64,000 nt of DNA from Monocercomonoides exilis (Eukaryota > Preaxostyla > Oxymonadida > Polymastigidae): the NCBI GenBank assembly GCA_001643675.2, contig LSRY02000015.1, forward strand, positions 1,773,936 to 1,837,935. The letters run 5' to 3'. A program made the translations under genes and the position numbers. Below, in pieces: positions 36,001 through 47,000 of the stretch. Position 1 is the stretch's first letter, and each line of letters starts with the position of its first letter. The notes under the pieces were generated by a model. It did no database searches. It was not told the origin of the DNA and saw only the letters and a list, made by a program, of their open reading frames with translations.

Positions 36001-37265
36001 CAGAAGAAAGCGAAAAGAGCGAAACGGCATCGCCATCATCGTCTTCTTCATCCTCCTCGTCCTCATCTTCTTCAGTCTCAGTTCCTGTGCTGCATCCACT
36101 CATCAAGTTTCCTAAAAATATCACAGTCACTCCGTTGCAGCAGCTGATGTCTGTTCTCTCGCCTTATTCTGCACACCTTCTGCCCGAATGTCTGCAGCCA
36201 CTTGTCACTTCGACCAGTTCTCGCTTGTTCCCATTTTATCCTCGCGAGTTTGAGATCGACGAAGACAGCAAACTTTACTCGTGGCAGGCAGTGGTGATTC
36301 TGCCAGTGTTGGACTTCCGTCTGATGATAACTGAAATGAACAAGGCAATCAAAGAGGCAGAAACGAAAGGGAAAGGACTGACAAAAGAAGAGAAGAAGAG
36401 AAACGAAGCAGACAGCAACTATCTGATTGTTAGCGAAGCGAACGAATTACTGAAAGGGAAATACAATGAATTATGCAGCAAACCAGATTGGAACAAGAAG
36501 TTCCAAACTGTTGTGGAAACAGAAAAAGAAGCAAATGAGATACACGCTGCATTCAGTGCGAAAGAGAAGTTGAGAATTGCTTCAGAGCAAAAAGGCGCAA
36601 ATAAAGCTTCTGAAGATAACTCTGCACAAAACACCTCAATTCTCCGTGGGTATTTTGAGGAAGTGCCTGCGACGACTAAAATTTCTGATGCTTCATTGTT
36701 CCGTGTGCACTGCTTCCGTTTTGGAAACCCACTACCTTTGGACAGCTATCCCGCGCTTCCTCTCTATCAGTTCTTTTCTCCTCGCGAGCGCTTGAATATC
36801 AGCCTTGCTTTTGAGCACCCGTCAGATGCAGTTGTGCACTTTCCCTTGCTGCACCTCCTCCGCACGTGGTCGTTCTCGGCGCATCAGACAGTGGACGGGC
36901 CGACACTTTCGCTGACGTCGAAGCAGATGGCGAGCGAGTCTAGAGACGAAGGCACACGCATCGCACTCGACTTCAACAGGCGGCACAACACAGAGCAGTA
37001 TGAGAAGGACCTGAAGAAGCACCAGCTGAAGCACACGAAGGAGAACGGAGAGAAAGGGGAGAAAGGAGCAGAAGACGATGGGCAATTCCTTATGCGGCTG
37101 TCTGCTTCCAATGAAAGGGGAATCATCATCACGATGGCCGATCTGTATGCAGGGCAACGTTTGATAAGGCCGCTCCGCCTTTCTCAAGATCCTGACACAA
37201 AAAAATACTTGAGACGGAATCCTCAAAAAAGGAACGAAGAAGGTAGCATAGCTCACAAGTATTAG
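33021..37265 (+). CDS. Rat1/Xrn2-type 5'-3' exoribonuclease (7 exons)
   Basis: Processive 5'-3' RNA exonuclease. The Rat1/Xrn2 branch acts in the nucleus in transcription termination and rRNA processing. Exons 33021-33130, 33185-33239, 33304-33324, 33377-33461, 33514-33626, 33683-33970 and 34140-37265 join in phase to give 1265 aa. The conserved XRN N-terminus is spread over the small exons: MGVPSLFAYFFRKY, NLYLDFNGILHACTHPADK, KLLFIAVDGVAPRAKMNQQR, EGEHKIMDFIR and DADLLNLTLLTHEPHF. The zinc knuckle CPLCHSREHQALFC near residue 312 argues for Rat1/Xrn2 over Xrn1. GNDFLPHIPTFDIREG near 500 completes the catalytic half. A 21-nt exon 3 is unusual but fixed by phase. Low-complexity inserts (KKE- and Ser-rich) interrupt the C-terminal half. 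The ORF ends at a TAG. Confidence 0.93.
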
Positions 37266-37711
37266 AATTTAGCTTTTGAAGCTGTATCGGACATTTCTTG
37301 CTTACCAATGATCCTTTATTCAATCATGATCAACATTAATTACAATTTTTATTTTTTTGAAATGCGAATCTGTTAATAATTCTTGGAAAAAATGTTTTTT
37401 CAGACCTTTTTTTTTCTTTTTTGAAAGAGACAATAATGTATACAAAATTTGAGCTCATGAGCTTGCGAAGAAAATTAAGGATTTTGGTGGAAGATTTAAA
37501 GCTTGAATCATTTGGATTCTGATTTCTTGTTAAAAATAACAAACATTGCAAATAAATGAGCAGAAGCTTGTATTTAATCTGTTCAACGATAAAATATTTT
37601 CGACTTTTTCATTTAAAATATCTGTTTTTGTTAAAGGTGTATTTCTAAAAAAATTTTCAAAATTGTATATTATATGTTTTGATCAATTTTCTGAACGGAT
37701 TATCTTCCATA
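37266..37711. other. Intergenic, AT-rich
   Basis: 446 bp between the Xrn2 stop and the LSM12 start, strongly AT-rich. No feature recognised. Confidence 0.55.
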
Positions 37712-38433
37712 ATGGAAAACGATTTTTCGAAAATTCAACAAAAGTCTTATTTAAGATGTTCTACTATTTGGGGAGAAGATGTTGAGGGGTATTTTTATGC
37801 GATTGATGAAGAAAACAACCAAATTATATTGGAAAATGAATCAATTTCATTTTCATCCAGCTCACCAATATTAGAAGCTTTATACAAACCTGCAAAACTT
37901 GGAGAACACAGTCTACGTTTTCTCTCGTGCTCGGCAATCAAAGGTTTTATGGTTCTTCGCTCTTCTTCAGAAATTGAAACAAAAGAACGATTGAGATTTG
38001 AAAGAGAACTTCCTTATGTGTATGATGCACCGGATGATGAGGCATTGAAAAGAAAAGAAAAAACGGCAATTCAAACAATTCGCGAGAGACAAAATCACAT
38101 CAAACCTGGAATATCTGAAGAAATTCAATCATTATTCAATCATTTTTGTAATATGTATGATTCAAGCAATTTTATGAATATTTTCCCCCTTTTATTGATG
38201 CGATTTCTTTTCAAAATGCATTTTCAATGTTATATTATGTGCTTTAAAAATTCCAAAAAAAAAAAAAAAATAATATTAGGTATCCTGATTGCCACTGGGA
38301 AGGTGACTCAATGATTATTATGGGAATACGAATTGAACCGCCATATCAGCCTGAAAGTTGCAAAGGTGAACCGGAGGTTACACTTGAAAGAATACGAAAA
38401 AATCTTAAACAAAAACTGAGATTACCAAGTTGA
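37712..38433 (+). CDS. LSM12 homolog (2 exons)
   Basis: LSM12 proteins carry an Sm-like fold plus an anticodon-binding-like AD domain and associate with ataxin-2-type RNA-binding complexes. Exons 37712-38154 and 38280-38433 join in phase 2 (intron 125 bp, GTATGA to TTAG) to give 198 aa, close to the human 195. The first half has the LSM core (STIWGEDVEGYFYAIDEENN, with a hydrophobic strand IILENESI). The second half matches the AD region: SEEIQSLFNHFCNMYPDCHW, MIIMGIRIEPPYQPESCKG and LERIRKNLKQKLRLPS. The frame is open upstream, but the ATG at 37712 gives the expected N-terminus. It would act in the cytoplasm in RNA regulation, by homology. Confidence 0.88.
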
Positions 38434-39770
38434 TAATTTGAGACAATTGATTTGTGTTCAAGATTTAAAAATTGCATCGTGTTAAAACTCTTTGGAAACA
38501 AAAATTTCAATTTATATTAATTATGGTGATTGCGTTTTCACCATGAAATATCAGATAATTTCTGTTTTTTGTTTTGATTTATGGTTAGATATATCTATTG
38601 CGAACTGTATTGCTTTTTTTTTTAAAAAAAAAAAAAGCGTTTGCAATTTTCTTTTAAATTTGGAACTAAAATTGTTGGAATGAGTTTTTTACTATTTTTG
38701 TATCTTTTTTTAAGGAATTAAAAATAATTGAGATTTTTAAAACGATGAAAATTTCTCTTTCATATGTATGGATTAATAAATTATTTTTCAAACAAAACGA
38801 AAAAGAGAAATTTCTCAAGAAATGAAAGATTTCTTTTCAAAAGTTAACTCATTTCGACTTTTTCCAATTAAAAAGAAATTCTGCAAAATTGAAAAGATCA
38901 AAAAACTTAGAGATTTCAAAGAATATGCGAGAATCAAATTAATAATAATTGATTTTTGATCTTGAATTAGGATGAGAAAGTGAGGGTTTTTTATTATCAC
39001 ATTCCTTATTTTAATGGTTTTTTCTGGTCTTTGATAAAGTGGCTATGCCGAAATTGAATGTTTTTACATTTTGACCATATTTCAATAATTGTTCAGGAGA
39101 ATAAAAATAAATCAATAAATAAATATTAAAAGTTCATATCATTGAATTTTTTCTTGAGAACACTATTTAACATCCATCTTTATATTGTCAAAAGCAGAAA
39201 TTAATTTCTGTTTAAAAATATAGTAAAATATTAATTAACCAGGCAAAAAATACGGACTTTCAAGCTTTTTTTGCACAAAGCACATAAAAATTGCTTCAGT
39301 CATGACTTTATTTCGCTTTCTCAGATTTTGAAAATAAATTTGATTTTCATATCCTTAAACAGGCATCGTTGAAATTTATACACAAAGTTTTCCAACATTT
39401 CACGAATGTCAAAAAATGGAAATATTTTTGTAGCGTTTTTTGATATGAAAAAGTCAAAAAAAAGTTCATAATTTTTCAACGAAAATGCCTGATGAAAAAT
39501 ATATTGAACCATTTATTTTGAGATTGTTTGCATTTATCAATTGTTTGATGGATTTGTCGCGAAATGTGATTAAGATATGATTTATTTCGGAAAATTGATT
39601 GTTTTTATTTCATTTGCGTCCTTTCAAAAAGAGAAACTGACATTGTATCTTTTGAATTAGTCAAACTATAATTTTTAAATTTGATTTCAATTTCAAGCTT
39701 TTTTCATAAATCAGAGAAAGTCAAATAAGGTTAAAATAAAACAACTCTTATAAATAACCCCCTTTTTTTC
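38434..39770. other. AT-rich non-coding stretch
   Basis: 1.3 kb between LSM12 and the 745-bp-arm palindrome. It is strongly AT-rich. No coding-like frame or RNA gene seen. Confidence 0.55.
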
Positions 39771-40515
39771 AAAATTCGAATTGCTCGATGAATTTCAAAA
39801 ATAAAATTTCAATTATAAAGACAATTATTTATCGGTGTATAACGCATCTGGTTATATGCAAGATATCGAGATTTTGTTGAATTTTTGAAACAAAAAATTA
39901 TTTTTGTTTTTGACATTATGGCTTCTGATGAATTTTTCTATTTTCAGAAAACGATACAATTCAACTTTTATTCATAAAACTTATTTTTATTTTTCCCCTC
40001 AGTAATAAACAATACTGATTATTTTTTTATTTTCGGCAATTTGTTCGTTTCGATAGAATGGAAAACAATTGCTTTTGAAAAATCATTGACGATGAGATAA
40101 CTTCAAAAACTCTTTAAACAAAACTCATAATCATCCAAGTGAATTCCACCAATGCATAAATTAAAATAATGGCTACAAAAAATCGCTTCCAAGTTGTAAT
40201 TTTTCATGATTCAATATTCATTTAAAGAAAATATAAATATTCACTTTTATTGATCTTTCAAGTTAATAATTTCATTGAAATGCGAATACATTCAAAATCA
40301 GATTCAATCACATCGGATATTATCAGCATCGGATATAATCGCATATTTTTTGTGTACAAACATTTTTTTCCTATTTTCCATTCGTTTTCCGTCTCATAAA
40401 ATAGCAGGGCTTTATATATGTAATCTCATTTAATAACATAATGTGTCGTTTTTTCATTGATAAATCCATTTTTTTATATTAATAATTTCTGAAATTAAAT
40501 TTTTAATGAATTTGA
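39771..40515 (+). repeat. Left arm of a 745-bp-arm palindrome
   Basis: The reverse complement of 40994-41695 joined to 43750-43792. By eye the arms look identical apart from one base near the insertion point. The arm contains several ATCGGAT/ATCCGAT words. No gene is present. Confidence 0.92.
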
Positions 40516-40993
40516 TTAATTGAATAATTGATATTAATGATAGATATTAGAAAAATGATCGAATAATGAGAACGGTCAAAATCGAATATTGTTTCATCGG
40601 ATTATACATAATTTTTTGTGATAATATCCGATTATGATAATATCCGATTTCGCTTCATACGGATGAAAACAAAAAATAATTTATAAATAACAAATTAACA
40701 TTTTTTTTTTTAATTTTTCTGTTATTATTCATGATTTCGAATTTTTCAACTTGCGAAAGCAATTTTTCTCATTGGTATTTGCGACAGAATTTCTGTATTA
40801 ATAAAATCGATGATGTGTTCCAGATTATTTCTTCAATCTTATGAATATAATTCTTGCGTTTCAGTTCAGAAAAAATTATCGAAATATAAAAATTCGAAAA
40901 AATCTTTGAAAGAACTGTGCGGAACAAAATACATAAAGCAAAAAATTTCATCTCATTAAAAATAAATAATTTAAACTATAATTTATGATTTTT
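40516..40993. other. Spacer of the palindrome
   Basis: 478 bp of unique AT-rich DNA between the arms. It includes further TATCCGAT words near 40600-40660. No coding-like frame. Confidence 0.7.
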
Positions 40994-41837
40994 TCAAATT
41001 CATTAAAAATTTAATTTCAGAAATTATTAATATAAAAAAATGGATTTATCAATGAAAAAACGACACATTATGTTATTAAATGAGATTACATATATAAAGC
41101 CCTGCTATTTTATGAGACGGAAAACGAATGGAAAATAGGAAAAAAATGTTTGTACACAAAAAATATGCGATTATATCCGATGCTGATAATATCCGATGTG
41201 ATTGAATCTGATTTTGAATGTATTCGCATTTCAATGAAATTATTAACTTGAAAGATCAATAAAAGTGAATATTTATATTTTCTTTAAATGAATATTGAAT
41301 CATGAAAAATTACAACTTGGAAGCGATTTTTTGTAGCCATTATTTTAATTTATGCATTGGTGGAATTCACTTGGATGATTATGAGTTTTGTTTAAAGAGT
41401 TTTTGAAGTTATCTCATCGTCAATGATTTTTCAAAAGCAATTGTTTTCCATTCTATCGAAACGAACAAATTGCCGAAAATAAAAAAATAATCAGTATTGT
41501 TTATTACTGAGGGGAAAAATAAAAATAAGTTTTATGAATAAAAGTTGAATTGTATCGTTTTCTGAAAATAGAAAAATTCATCAGAAGCCATAATGTCAAA
41601 AACAAAAATAATTTTTTGTTTCAAAAATTCAACAAAATCTCGATATCTTGCATATAACCAGATGCGTTATACACCGATAAATAATTGTCTTTATAGGGTG
41701 ATTTATTAACTTGAATATTTTTTTAACCCGAACATTTTTTTTATTAATTAGTTTAATCAACCCACTTTTCATATTTTATTAATTGTTTTGAGTATATAAG
41801 GAAAAGTCAGAAGTCAGAAATTAAGATCAAATTACTA

Positions 41838-41955
41838 TACCTAATCTCTGATGTGGGGGGGGAGGGGGGGGGAGAGATGGGGGGGTTAGCTCCTCCATCT
41901 CTGATTAGTGCCTCCCACGAGGAGATTAGGCAATAGCAACGGGGCTGATTAAGTT
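41838..41955 (+). other. Conserved hairpin-prone block of pogo copy C
   Basis: A GC-rich patch about 150 bp inside the left end. CCTAATCTC can pair with GAGATTAGG, and next to it GTGGG with CCCAC. GAGATGG can pair with CCATCTC. It also has an impure G run (about 41852-41886). It aligns with 18650-18775 of copy A over about 95 bp, better than the elements' coding regions do. It lies upstream of the transposase start. Confidence 0.7.
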
Positions 41956-42052
41956 AGAATTTGATTGAAATTTTTTTTTTGATTTTTTTTCATTTCAAAA
42001 AAATATTTTTTTAGAAAATAAAAAAAATGATCATGACCAAAAATATTTTAAA

Positions 42053-43649
42053 ATGAGTGTTGTGGAAAACAAAAAACAACAAGGATTAAAGAAAATATGA
42101 AGTTTAATGAGATCCTTCCAATATCGACATATTGAAAGAAGATTACAGCGTGTTGCAACGATTATTTCTAATGGAGAAGCTCGGGTTGCTGATGCTGCGA
42201 ACATGAAGGAATTTACTCGCTCGGCAATTGATAGAGCAGTTGCAGCTGTGGAAAAAGGAAGAAAAGCAGGACAGAAAGGAAGACCAGAATTATTCAATTA
42301 GGAAGAAAAGGAAACTATATTTGGTATGTTAAAAATCGAATGTGAAAGTGGGACAAGTTACGATGCTGCACAAATGAGGAAATTAGTTTGTCACAATATT
42401 TAATTTGTTGAATTTATTTATTTTTTTACATATTCAGATGAACACTGTTATAAATGATAGGAAAAAAGACGATTTTGATGAAGAAGAGGAAGAAGTGAAC
42501 ATTTCTAAAGCATATCCTTATCAATACACAAAAAGGAACCCCGATCTCAAAGCTTCTCATCCTCGAAATGTCGACATCCAAAGGCTCTCCGCATCAAATC
42601 AACAAACTCTTCTTCCATTTTTCACTCTTCTACAAAACCTTCATGATCAACATCATTATACCAACTCTCTCATCTTTAATATTGATGAATCTTTTCTCCG
42701 ACTCTCTGATTCTTTCTCTTCTCTTGTTTTCCATCCTTCCGACATGCCTGCCGGTTTCTCCAAAACACCAATGAACATGTCGAATGCAACTCTTGTCGTT
42801 GCAGCCGCAGCTGATGGCTACTCCCTAAAAAGCGTCGTTCTGTGGCCTTGTCGGAAACTGCCAGATGAACTGCGCCTTGTTCTGAGTTCGCAGTTAGATG
42901 TTTAGGGTGAAAATGAAGGCTGGATGACTGAAGCGCTATTCCTCAAATATGCTGAAGAAGTGTTGCTTCCATGAATCGCGCAAAGAAGAGAAACTTTGAA
43001 GAAGAATGATGAACGTTGCCTTCTTTTTCTTGATTCTCATTCTTCGAGAGCGCAGCCTGACTTGTGGAAGAAGTTCGCCGATTCTTCAATAGATGTGGTC
43101 ACCTTCGTACCCCACACCACTCACATCGCACAGCCGTTGGATCGTGGAGTGTGTGCTGTTTTTAAAAAGACAATAAATGCTTATTATGAAGCACATTCTT
43201 CTTCTTCTGTTGTTTTGCGACGAGAAGCGCTGGCTGATGTGCTTCCACAAGCTTTACAAACGTCTTTGCTGCCTTCTACAATCAAATCATCATTTGCGAA
43301 GAGCGGAGTACTGTCACATCAGTGGCACGAAGTGTTAGCGAAGCTGCCAAAAGAACCTTCTGTAACTCCGAAGAAAAGAACAAAAAGGTTTGATTATTTT
43401 GGAAAATTAATTACCGATGAATAATTCTTAATAGAATGGAAAAAAGAAAAGGATGAAAGAAAAGAGTCAAAAAATGAAGAAAAAGATAATGAAGAAATTG
43501 AAAAGGCTTTGTTTGAAGATGAAAAACCGAAAAAAAGAAAATTCAACCCATTGAAAATTTAAAATGATGATTTTTCTGATGATGAAAAAAAAGAAAGAAA
43601 TACTCGAAAAATTGTCAAACGAGAGCTTGTTGATTATATTTATTATTAA
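42053..43649 (+). pseudogene. DDE_1-type (pogo-like) transposase, copy C, pseudogene
   Basis: Read from the ATG at 42053. Exon 1 (to about 42387) carries RRLQRVATIISNGEARV. An intron, GTTTGT to TTCAG, lies at the same place as in copy B. Exon 2 has FNIDESFLRLS (first Asp), FLDSHSSRAQ (second) and HIAQPLDRGVCAVF (third), so the catalytic residues are intact. In-frame stops lie at 42098 (TGA), 42299 (TAG), 42903 (TAG), 42973 (TGA), 43421 (TAA) and 43560 (TAA). I see no frameshift. The TAG at 42903 is at the same alignment position as one in copy B. The tail is Lys/Glu-rich. Confidence 0.82.
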
Positions 43650-44068
43650 TACTTTTTAAAGAACGAAATCAATACACAATAACAAAAATAAATTTGATTA
43701 TTTTTTATTCGTGTTTTCAAAAAAATATTCGGGTTAATAAATCACCCTAATTAAAATTTTATTTTTGAAATTCATCGAGCAATTCGAATTTTCATAAAAT
43801 AGTTTGGGTTTTAAAAAAGTGTCAGTTTAGTTGAAACCCAATGAAACGTTTTTTAATGATGAATATGAAATTAATTCCGAAATCTTATTCATTTCATAAC
43901 TGACAATACATCAATAACTTTTTCAAACATTAAATATAAAATTCATCTCTTTGAATTAATTGAAATTGAACATGTGAAACAAAGAAATTTCACATAATTT
44001 GTTTTGGATGGATAAAAATTCAAGAATATTGATGGATCAAAACCCAAACTTAGTGTTTATTTCAATAT

Positions 44069-47000
44069 ATGGATAACGAAAAGGAAAAGAAAAAAATGAA
44101 AATAATCAACAAATTCAAATCGTTAAATGTTATTTTGATGATTTTCATTGCAGATTCTTTGAATACACATTCTATTTTGTCAACATTCAATGAAGAGAAA
44201 AATGAATTAAAAAGAATTGATGAGTTGGTAAACATCAACATTGGGAGCAGGAAAAGCACAATCGAAGGATCAATCATTTTCTCGAATTCAACATGTGAAT
44301 TGGAAAACATCAGAATTGTGCAGAAAGGAGATGGAAGTGCTGTCTGCTGTGTTTTCTCATCGGATGTTGAAGGCACCAAGATTGAGATTGTTGACAGAAG
44401 CAGCCACAATGAACATCCGTTCCTTGTTGAGGATTCTAGCCTTCACTTGATGAATGCCACACTGATTGTTGAAAACAAAGAGATCAGTTCGCCTTCTCTT
44501 GTTGGCTCTCCGAAAGAGCATGAGAACAGATATTCCAAAAGAACATCATCAACTGGAATGCTGATTGTTGAGCAGTCACTGTTTTCATCAATCTCAGTTG
44601 CATCCCCGCCATTTCTTTCTTCGCCATCACTTGCTGAGGTTAATGTGGGAAATTCCATATTCTGCAACATTTCTTCTTGCAAGCATCACATCCTTCCCAA
44701 TTCCTATAGATTTCACAGATTGCAAACACGAGCTGAAAGTTGCTCTTTTGTGTCTGTGCATGATGCATTTGATGGAGGTGTATTTGAGTCAGTCAATGCC
44801 CCAGGTGCTTCATTCCAATCGTTCAACAACTCATTCATGAACTGTGCCAAAACATCATTTTCTGGGAACAGCAACATGGAGAGAAAGACTTTTGAAGGTG
44901 GATCACACTCATTCTCAAACTGTGAATGGCATAATGTTTCATCAGCGTTGACTCCAGAAAGCTCAGAGGATTGGGACTTATCAGTTTGTGGAGGTGCCAT
45001 TGGCATTCATGGAAATTCAGAGACAGTTGTTGTTATTGACAGTTGCATCTTCGACAATTGTATTTGCTTAAGATATGGTGGAGCAGTAATGATATATCCT
45101 GGTTACAATGTTTCTTTGCAGAATTCAAAAGGATTTAACTGTTCCGGAGGATCTGGATCATTTGGAATGCTTACTGGAATTGCAAATTTAAAAATGGGGA
45201 ATTCATGTTCAAATAATTGTTCAAATAGCGATTCTGGAGCTTTTCGTTTGCAATCTTTTAATGTAATCCATTCTGATAATGAATTAACTGTTCCTGTTGT
45301 TTGTAATTGTTCATTCACTCTTTCAGATTCAAATCTGACAACATGCGCTTTCATTTGTTTACACAATATGTTTCAGCCATATTCCATATCTGAAAGTTTA
45401 TTTTTAAATGGTTTCACAAAAATATCAGGAGGAGCAATATCTATCTATTGGAGGGATGCATATGGAACGATTTCAGAAAAGCCATGGTTGTATTTCTGTT
45501 TCTTCCACAACAACACAGCAGGAGATGGAAATGGAGATGATGTGTCAATACGAGACTCATTTTCATATATGCCAGAGACCACGGTGCTGAGTGTGTCGTC
45601 ATTCACAACGAAGACAAGTGGAAGCAGTGTGTGGCACTCTCGATTTGGAACAAAGAACGAGTGGCTGAGTGTGGGGATTCTGAGGAGATATGTGGATGCG
45701 GAGGGAAGAGAAGAGGTTGGATGTGGGATATACGAGTGGGATGGGTGCAAGACAGTGGAATATGCAGTGGATCAGGCAAGCTCAGTTGGGGAGCAGCGGC
45801 TGCAGCTGGCGGAGTGCACATTCAGGATCGCAAGAACGGTGGAGGTGGGGAGAAAGACGATTGTGATGAATGGGTTTGGGGACAGCGGGACGATAGTGAA
45901 ATCGGAGCTGATGGGAGGGTCATCGGCAATGGTGAGGATCGGGGATGGGGCATTGAGTGCCGCCTCGATGAAGATACTGCACACATCCAGGGCATCACCA
46001 TCACCGCGGCTGTTTGAGATGACTTCAGTGTCAGGCACACTCTCGCTGTGTTGCATCACAATCAGCTCGCAGGATGTGGGAACAGCAGACTTGGTGGTGA
46101 GCACATCACCCTTTTTGATATATCAGTCTCAGATGCGAATGGAAAGCACAAGGGTTGAGAACATGGTGCTGTCTGTGGTGGTGTTCAGCGAGAAAGAGCC
46201 ATCTGGAGCTGGAGCATCGAGCTTGGCGAATGTGACGCTGGAGAACATCACGCGCACAGATGGAGATGGGGCTGCTTTCTCTGTCAGTGTGGGCGGAGGA
46301 AGCGTGATTGGTGTGGAAAACACAACAATGAAGAACTGTGTGTGCACATGTGGAAACGGAGGAGGGGTGTTTGTTTCGCTGGGGTCTGGAGGCAATGTGA
46401 GGATAGGAGGCAATTTGGAAGTGGGGTTTGATGGGTGCTGTGTCCAGTTGGAAGAAGCAGCGAAAAGGAAAGGAGGAGGGGTGTATCTTCTGTGCTCAGG
46501 GAGTGATTGGGAGTTCAGTGTGAAAAAGTGCACATTCAGGGAGTGCAAGGCCTGGAAAGGGAGGAACATGTTTGTGGCAGCACCAGACTTGTCGACAGCT
46601 GTGAACAGCAGTTCAATCGGATTCAATGCGGAGACCGGGGTAAATAGAGCAGACTTTGATGAGCTGAGTGGGATGGAGAGCAGCAATGCAGTGCTGATTG
46701 TCCCACTGGTTCTGTTTCTGCGGGAGTTCCAGCCACCCGCATATGTGGGTGGGAAGGCAGTGGGGCAGGACTTCAGGCTGTGTGGATTTGCAGACTACAT
46801 GTGCAAAACGATCGGAAGCGCTGGGACATATCGGTTCCCGAACTCGAAGCGGATATTGAGGCTGGCAGAGACATTTGTGTTTGATGAGGAGACGAAGCTG
46901 GACAAAGGACCGTATGAGGTGGATGCGAGCAGCAAAAGTGAGGGAGTGAAAGTGGAGGCAGCAGGACCGAAAGTGCAGGATGCACTGGTGATGAGCAGCG

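Larger units (their letters stand above)
41696..43747 (+). mobile_element. Pogo/Tigger-like DNA transposon, copy C (decayed)
   Basis: 2052 bp, with inverted ends beginning GGGTGATTTATTAAC on both strands, flanked by TA (41694-41695 and 43748-43749). The undisturbed palindrome arm at 39771-40515 shows the empty site with a single TA, which proves both the element ends and the target duplication. The left and right ends differ at a few positions. It carries a broken transposase and a conserved GC-rich block near its 5' end. Confidence 0.93.
40994..43792 (-). repeat. Right arm of the palindrome, split by pogo copy C
   Basis: The arm is 40994-41695 plus 43750-43792 (702 + 43 = 745 bp, exactly the left-arm length). 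The 2052 bp of pogo-like copy C plus one TA sit between the two parts. Confidence 0.92.

Noticed and set aside
22546-43562. Reassigned stop codons (TAA/TAG as Gln), as in some oxymonads
   Set aside because: Host genes here end cleanly at TAA, TAG and TGA, and the transposon frames contain all three stops, including TGA, at unrelated positions, so decay explains them better.
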